This document shows positions 57,713 to 64,000 of a DNA stretch of 64,000 nt, in pieces. The notes beneath the pieces were generated by a model. It was not told the origin of the DNA and did not search any database. It saw only the letters and a program-made list of their open reading frames with translations. The position numbers and the translations under genes were made by a program. The stretch lies in assembly GCA_947652605.1 (NCBI GenBank), contig OX393577.1:48397494-48461493 (forward strand). The letters run 5' to 3'. Source of the stretch: Elmis aenea. Taxonomy: Eukaryota > Arthropoda > Insecta > Coleoptera > Elmidae. How positions within the stretch are numbered: the stretch's first letter is position 1; each line of letters opens with the position of its first letter.

Positions 57713-58002
57713 CAGGGGTCGCAAACTGGCGGCCCGCGGGCCGAATCCGGCCCGCGAAGGCTCTCTAACTGGCTCGCGACGATAAATACATTCCGTCCGC
57801 TACTACAAAGGCTCAAGAAAAATGTCTTCACTTCTGGATACGACCCGAAAACTGAAAAAAAGTGGCTTTGAGCTTAAAACAAAAAAGGTTCTCACTTTTG
57901 AATACGGCCGTAAAAACTAAAAAAAAAGAAAAGGCTGTGAGGTCCGCGTTACTCACACATCTAATTTACTGGCCCGTAGTAAATTTGAATTTGCGACCCC
58001 TA
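57713..58002. mobile_element. Short hAT-like element remnant (290 bp)
   Basis: Left end CAGGGGTCGCAAACTGGCGG followed by CCCGCGGGCC; right end inverse AATTTGCGACCCCTA. GC-rich subterminal CCGGCCCGCG and CTGGCCCGT resemble ends common among hAT elements. I find no matching 8-bp flanks, so the site has decayed or the class is wrong. Confidence 0.55.
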
Positions 58003-58395
58003 CCAAAGACGGAAGATAAGTACCTATCTACTTGCTAACAAAAACTTTTCGTAATTAATCTCAACATGTATATTTCACATCTTTAGGTATTAGTTGGTAT
58101 TATTGTGTTAAATGCAAAGAGTATATAGTTAAAATGTTCCAAAGTAGTATTAAAATTAAATAGTAATAATAAAAATCAACAACATAAGAGTTTTAACAAA
58201 CAAATAATTGCAAAAACTATTGTCGATTATTTTAAATCTTCAGCCGTATCAAATAATTAAACTTAGACAAAGAGATAAGTTATAAAGAGATATTTAATGT
58301 AAATTTAACACAGTTCTGTTAAAGACTCGAAAAACTGCTTTAAAATTATTAAAAAAAGTCAAACTATATACAAAAATGCTAGAAAATAGCTTCTA
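58003..58395. other. Intergenic stretch, nothing recognised
   Basis: AT-rich; no feature. Confidence 0.4.
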
Positions 58396-58645
58396 CAGGG
58401 TGGTCCAATTTCGATGGGATTACATGGGTATCTCGCTTAATAGTCAAGATAAAGAAACGGTTAAATTACCAAAGATGTGCAGTTGTTCTGAGACAAACTC
58501 AGAACAGTTCTCAAATATCATTTTCGGTTTTTCTTGTTCTTTTTTTTTGTTTTCACAGCTTACTTTCGTTTCTCATCTTTAAAAAAAATGAAAAAACCTT
58601 TGTGATTTGCGTACTATTGAAAATAAATACATCAACCTTTATACG
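58396..58645. mobile_element. Family 1 foldback element, copy F, left half only
   Basis: Starts after TA with CAGGGTGGTCCAATTTCGAT and follows copy A through CATCTTTAAAAAAAATGAAA, TTGCGTACTATTGAAAATAA and CATCAACCTTTAT. The right half is missing. Confidence 0.8.
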
Positions 58646-60279
58646 GGCCAAAAAAGAATCGAGTGGTGATTCCTTATCGAAAATTAAGGGGGGCCTTTTA
58701 AATACATTTTTTACCTTAGACGTCTCCTTTCAGAGTTACACCCCCCTTAAAGGGAGCGGTAAAATTAGGTTTTTATTTTATTTCTCAAATTTGGCTAAAT
58801 GTAGGAGAATGATATTTGGTAGATGTTTTGTACTTATTAAAAGGTTTTCCATAGTAATATTTTTAATTACCTCCTACCTTCACAGGGGGCTGAAAAGTGT
58901 GACCCCTGTTGGTTTTTTATCAGAACTTTTTGGTTGGTTAAAATTTTGCAGTTAAAAATTATTTTTTCTTTAGGAAATAAGCTTAGACTATTTTAATATG
59001 TGTCAATTTTGAAAGCAAATTCGAAAATTATATCTAAATAGAAACGTCATCAAACACAATTCAATAATTCATATCGCAGCGAAGCTGTCATGGACTGAAT
59101 GAGGTTGTATGAGTTTTGAACCATGTCAAAGGTCAATCGTGAATAGCCCTATTGGCAGGTTGCCACTTGCCAGTCATTATAACATCGTTAGTAACTCCTG
59201 ACACCCTGTAGCTACCTTGCCAATATCACATCGTGCATCATATACCTTGTTGTACCGCCAACAACCCACTGTTATCGACAATGGAATAAACTGAAGAGAT
59301 CGTCAGCTGTCTTCAACTGTGCGCAGCAATTTCAACGAGAAAAGTCAAATAAAATCTTGATAAAACCAGACGTTTTTCGTCCATCTACTACATAAATATA
59401 AAACGGGAAAAAAACAAAATTGAGTACCTAATTTACGACATGCTATAATGGTGTACAGTACAAGGTATTCAAAAGTTTGGTATTCTACGAGTAGTAATAA
59501 ACAATACAGTCCTTTTAGATTTTAGATTGAGATTAGATTGAGTATAATCTTCAAGACACTCCTATGAATAATTATTACTGATCTCACTCGTCTGTCGTAA
59601 GCGAAATTGACTGCAATTTTCTGCTAATCAAAAAATGCCACAGATGTACTATGGAGTTATACAAATATCGAAACGAATATGTGTAAGACATCCTGAGAAA
59701 ATTCATTCTTGTCCCAGCCACGTACAAGTTTACCTTATGCAAAAAGGGAACAGCCAAAAAAGTGCATTTGTCATCTGATTATAAACATATTGGTATATTG
59801 TAGAGTTGCGGGTTGGAACCGCGTTGAGACGTTCTCTTAAAAACCGACGTTTCTTCCTCCCTTGTTGGCGTCATCTTCAGGGCTGTTCGTTTACTGGTTT
59901 AACAGCAACTTTCGTTTTCAATATCTGATACATATTATTTTCAATTAAAGTTTAAAACACATACCCAGTTTGCAGTTTCTGCGGCTTATAACAATTAATT
60001 GCGCTTCTCTTTTTTCAAGATGTCAAGAAAGTGTTTTTTTGCATTAAACTTTTTTTTTCTACCTTTGATCAGGCATTAATCTACAGATTCAAATTTTTTC
60101 TTGTCTTTAAAGAAAAACTGTTAATTTTGTTTGCTTGTGTCTTGCGATAATTGCATTTTTTTCTAGATTAATCTTATAAAGATCAATTGATGTAAGAGTC
60201 ATACATATTATTTTATAAATTTAACAATGGATTCTAAAATACTATGTTTGTTTGATACATCGAAATCAAAAGAAAATCT
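58646..60279. other. Intergenic stretch with isolated transposon end
   Basis: No gene recognised. GACACCCTGTA near 59199-59209 is a lone TA-type end. If it belongs to an element starting near 58646 I cannot find the partner end. About 59040-59330 is less AT-rich and unique-looking. Confidence 0.35.
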
Positions 60280-60575
60280 TTTTGATTATGTAAATAGCAT
60301 AAATTGCGCCCATAAGAATAAATAAGTTTGGTTGTCAAAAAACAAAAACGAATCGACATAGGAAAACTAAGTGATTACCTACCATAATATTTGACCTAAA
60401 TAGTTGCCTAGGCAATGTTTTTACACTTTTGAAATATTTTATACTTCTAAGATATTATAGACGATTTTAAAAATCGTATTTTCCGGTTTTTTTCATTTTC
60501 TCGGATACTATTTGGGATATTTTCAACCTATATTATTACGATAAGCAGATCCCCACGTTGAAACTCGAATTTTGT
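60280..60575. repeat. Fragment of foldback family 10 (right arm)
   Basis: Matches 49330-49560: TATGTAAATAGCATAAA, GGTTGTCAAAAAACAAAAACGAATCGA, TTATAGACGATTTTAAAAAT and CGTATTTTCCGG. It ends CAGATCCCCACGTTGAAACT-CGAATTT, the terminal part missing from the long copy. Confidence 0.72.
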
Positions 60576-62906
60576 TTTTTTAATTAAAAATAATACTTTT
60601 GTTTTCTACAGTTTCAGGTAACCGACATAAGAATATAGCATCATTTTGAACAAAGATGTGCTTACTTATAAAATGTATAACGAATGTAAAGAACCAGAAA
60701 AAAAAAACAAATGAGCTAAATAGCAAAAATTGAACCGGTAATTTAATTAAACGTCGTAAGACAACATTAAATATTCATACAACTAAACATTTTTTAAAGA
60801 GAAACACACAGCCTTTCCTGGTACTTCTCAAATAAACGAAAAACGAAGGTCAGGTACAACACAATATAAGTTTACAAAGTAAAAATATACATTATTAAAG
60901 TTCAAACACAATTATTAAAACTACATGTATATTTTGCACTACTCTGTATATTGCAAAAAAATTTAATGAGACAATTCACAATCTGACAGCTATAAATTGT
61001 ATTCAAAAAGAAATTCTTTGTGAAAAATATGCACATGAATACAACTAAAATTTGTTATGACATAACATTCGGTCTACCAAAAATGCAAGTTTAGGATGAC
61101 TTGAATTTATTTTTGTATTTGTCAGGTGTCATTCGGCGAAATGAAGAACACTGCGGGAGAAATATATTTCTTGCAACATAATAATATACACCTGAATAAA
61201 AGGCAACGCTTTTGTAGATAAGGCACTATCGATAAACAGTCAGAATAAATTTACTCATATAAAATTGCCGTTGTAGTGATACCTCAGTTCAAAACAATAG
61301 GATAAATGGTATATAATTCGGGACAAAAATAATTCCTAGTCAGTAAGATTTTGCTTACAAGGGATTGCGTGACTTAATCACAGCTTCCAGTACGAAGTTT
61401 GTTACACTAAAACAAAATAAGTCGAACGATTCCTAACAAAAACCATTAGATAAACGACCAGCATGTCAACAATTAGGTGGAGGGTCTTAGTTGAGTTCCT
61501 GTAATTTGTGCTCTGATATAATTGCATTAAATAAGTTTTGATTGAATTTTTGTATCACACACATGGTTCTATCGATTTGATTTGCAATTGCATGCCACTG
61601 CTCATAATAAATAATACCATAAATGCATAAATATTACATCATAAACTGATAATTACACTGATATACATTTTCTAATTTACTCTGCATAATTTCAATAGTT
61701 ATATTTTTATTGTTGAATACAAATATTAAAACAAATATGAAATCACTTAAATATTATATTGTTTATTGTGGAATTTTTACTTATTCATTGTGATTATCTG
61801 ATATGCCTAACTAGCATTTTTTTTTTCATAGCACTGCAGTTACGAATGAACAAAGTTAACTTTTGATTTTCTTGTAGACACCCTATTAGATATTTATTGC
61901 AAGTGTTTTTTTTTTAATGGTGTATTACTTGTAGAAAAATAAGAAAATTTGCATTTTTTAATAAAATAAAAAGCATTCTAAGCCATTAAGGATTTTCATA
62001 ATCGATTTTAAATAACTATATCCATATGACAGATAAGACGCTTTTGTTTTGTTTAAAAACAAAACGGCACCGTTTATGGCCAGCTCATTCAAATAATTGT
62101 TTTTTTTTTTGTATAAGTAATTTTATAATATCTGTCACAAGTGATCACAAAGGATTGAAAATAGAAAACAAATGCATTTTATGGTAAATGTTTCAAAAGA
62201 TAAACAAAAATTGACTGTAACATCTTTGCAGGGCCGCAACAAAGAAATCTTGCATCTAGGGCCAAATATCTAATTTGCACCCCCCTCAAGAAAACCAAAA
62301 CTACATAATTCTCACAAGATATTTGTTCAACTATGAAAAATATAAAAATATGGTTCACTAAAAAAAAGATTTTAAATTTAATAAAAAACAGCAAATTATT
62401 ATTTTTTATTTTATCAAGTTTACTATGCATTTTTTAAAACACGTCTTAAGCTCTATTTCATAACTGTTTGCTACATTAACCGAATCTCTTAATTTTATGT
62501 TAAGAAAAATCGTTAAGTTAACCAAATAGTACACCCTGTTCACAGATATAATTTTTGATTTAAAGCGTTTTCTTTTAGCAAATCTGTTTCGTATTTTTTA
62601 CAGAATTAAATTTTTGAGATACAAATGAGTTTTAAATAAACCAGAAACAAACCCCAAAATATAGATCTTAAACAAGAACATTCTTGTCCATCTCACCTCA
62701 TGTTGTTTCGGTTCTTTTAAATACAGAGAAGAATAGCCACTTTAGATTTAAGATAATGAAAACATGCTTTTACATTGACCTAATGTGTTATTGATACATT
62801 TAGTGTGAGACTGATTAAACGATATAGTTGCGTATAAATCATACATTTTCTCATTGTGTGGATGTAACTAACATGCCATCCACAAAACATAGGAAGCTCT
62901 TTAGGA
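60576..62906. other. Intergenic stretch, nothing firm
   Basis: AT-rich. Two decayed transposon ends are suggested: CAGGGCCGC at about 62230 followed by GCACCCCCCTC, and ACACCCTGTTC near 62532. No gene or RNA recognised. Confidence 0.35.
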
Positions 62907-62926
62907 GTGTCGCAGGGTATTACGGC

Positions 62927-63098
62927 TTGTGCCAGTCATTCCGTGAAGGAGTCCCACTGGGGCCGGTACCAACAAGCGGCCCTGATTACTGCGCCTAATC
63001 CGGCACAGCACGCTACTGCCCCTACTAATTGTAATACCTCTACACTTATCTCCTCTTACGCTCTGTCTATGCCACCCTGCAATGCTTGTTCAACTTGA
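62927..63098 (+). CDS. Possible exon, Ala/Thr/Ser-rich tail, doubtful
   Basis: A patch clearly richer in G+C than the surrounding DNA. After TGTCGCAG (a possible acceptor ending about 62917) one + strand frame is open to a TGA at 63096-63098. It reads ITACASHSVKESHWGRYQQA, then ALITAPNPAQHATAPTNCNT, ending YALSMPPCNACST. I do not recognise the protein. It could be the last exon of an unidentified gene, a retrotransposon scrap or chance. No upstream partner exon was found. Confidence 0.2.
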
Positions 63099-64000
63099 TA
63101 CGTTGATAATGGATTTCTGATTACTATTGGACAGATTCAAATGGAATTCTCCGATTAAATTACACCACAACTGCAGTAAACATTAACTTAACTGCAGATA
63201 TAAATATGGAATAATTTACATATACTTCAGGATAAATACAGGATAATTGCCACTATGTACCACGCTTTATAATTTTATCTCCTTAGTGCAAACAATTTAG
63301 TTTTTTTAAAGTAGCAGCATGAAACTAATAAGCATGGTTTGATTAACCGGTTCTATTGATCAGATTGAAATTATTTTATTGTTGATATTTCGCTTCTAGA
63401 ATTATAAATTGCATTTATTGAATTTGCGATTAGTACAGTTGATGCGTGCTAAAGTGTCTTATATATTATTATAAATAATTGATCTTTGAGGTTTGACATA
63501 TTTACCTAGGGCAAGAAAAAAATATTGAATTTAATTCTAAATTCTATTCTGCCTTGGATTTCTTACGTGTTATCATTTTTGTGCAAAACGTTTTAAAAGG
63601 TCTATATGGGGGGCATTTTTTTTGTTTATTTTCTATTTAAAATGATTTCTAAACAGATTTTACCCAAAAGAGGGAATTCTTACTTACATAAAAGAAATTT
63701 AAATAAATCTCAAGTATCCCAAACGTTTTAATGTACCTACTTGCAGCTGGTATTTAAAAATATGTAGTATATTTCAATTAAAAATTTGTGCACAAGATAT
63801 TTTTTGATATACACACAAAAACTATAAAGACTTTTTTTTTATAATGCCCCTTTTCACTAGTGATTTGTTTTATTGCAAAGGTTTGTAATTTTATTTTTAC
63901 CAAAACCTACCCTCATAGAAACGTAAACCCAATAATGTTGACTATATCCTTGAATTTATGCCACACAATATTCTGTTTCTAGTAGAATGATGCATTATTA
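63099..64000. other. Intergenic stretch, nothing recognised
   Basis: AT-rich with no supported feature to the end of the window. Confidence 0.4.

Noticed and set aside
58646..59210. A further TA-type element ending GACACCCTGTA
   Set aside because: Only one end is visible; no inverted partner was found on the left, so no element is claimed.
1..64000. tRNA and rRNA genes
   Set aside because: No clover-leaf with A/B box promoter motifs or rRNA segments was recognised by eye; a covariance search was not possible.

Overview
This is an AT-rich, intron-rich, transposon-laden animal genomic segment, almost certainly from an insect with an expanded genome. A beetle or another holometabolous insect is plausible, but nothing here fixes the order. 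The only host gene I can identify with confidence is the 3' part of an orthodenticle/ocelliless (Otx-class) homeobox gene on the + strand. One exon (12842-12996) carries most of the homeodomain. An 8.2 kb intron follows, with an unusual GC donor. The terminal exon (21178-21795) carries the end of the homeodomain, including Lys50, and the Ser/Thr/Pro/Gln/Tyr-rich C-terminal region. The N-terminal exon or exons were not found and probably lie upstream of the window.

Region by region. 1-12.8 kb is upstream intron or 5' flank of otd. It holds a 205-bp tandem duplication, two copies of a TA-flanked foldback element (family 1), a non-autonomous hAT-like element with an 8-bp target duplication, and a decayed mariner. 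13.0-21.2 kb is the homeodomain-splitting intron, with a 467-bp terminal-inverted-repeat element, another family 1 copy and an hAT-like element. 21.8-22.1 kb is the probable otd 3' UTR. 22-31 kb is intergenic, with several long foldback repeats and a small cluster of CACGTG E-boxes. 31.5-41.2 kb is a nest of transposons inside transposons. A family 1 copy is broken by two further foldback elements. Next to it an hAT element, flanked by perfect 8-bp duplications, was itself entered by a structurally complete LINE with two intact ORFs. A partly matching copy of the flanking repeat at 42661-43012 provides a natural empty site for the hAT. 42-64 kb is gene-poor and contains more foldback elements, including a 1.7 kb near-palindrome at 52593-54280, an internally deleted piggyBac-like element and short hAT-like ends.

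The only intact coding capacity besides otd belongs to the LINE. The general pattern is many unrelated long-hairpin families sharing TA flanks and CAGGG-type ends. This suggests, as inference, that one or a few Tc1/mariner-like transposases mobilise many non-autonomous families. I see no tRNA, rRNA, CRISPR array or bacterial-type operon. Superfamily assignments of non-coding elements rest on target-duplication length and terminal bases only.
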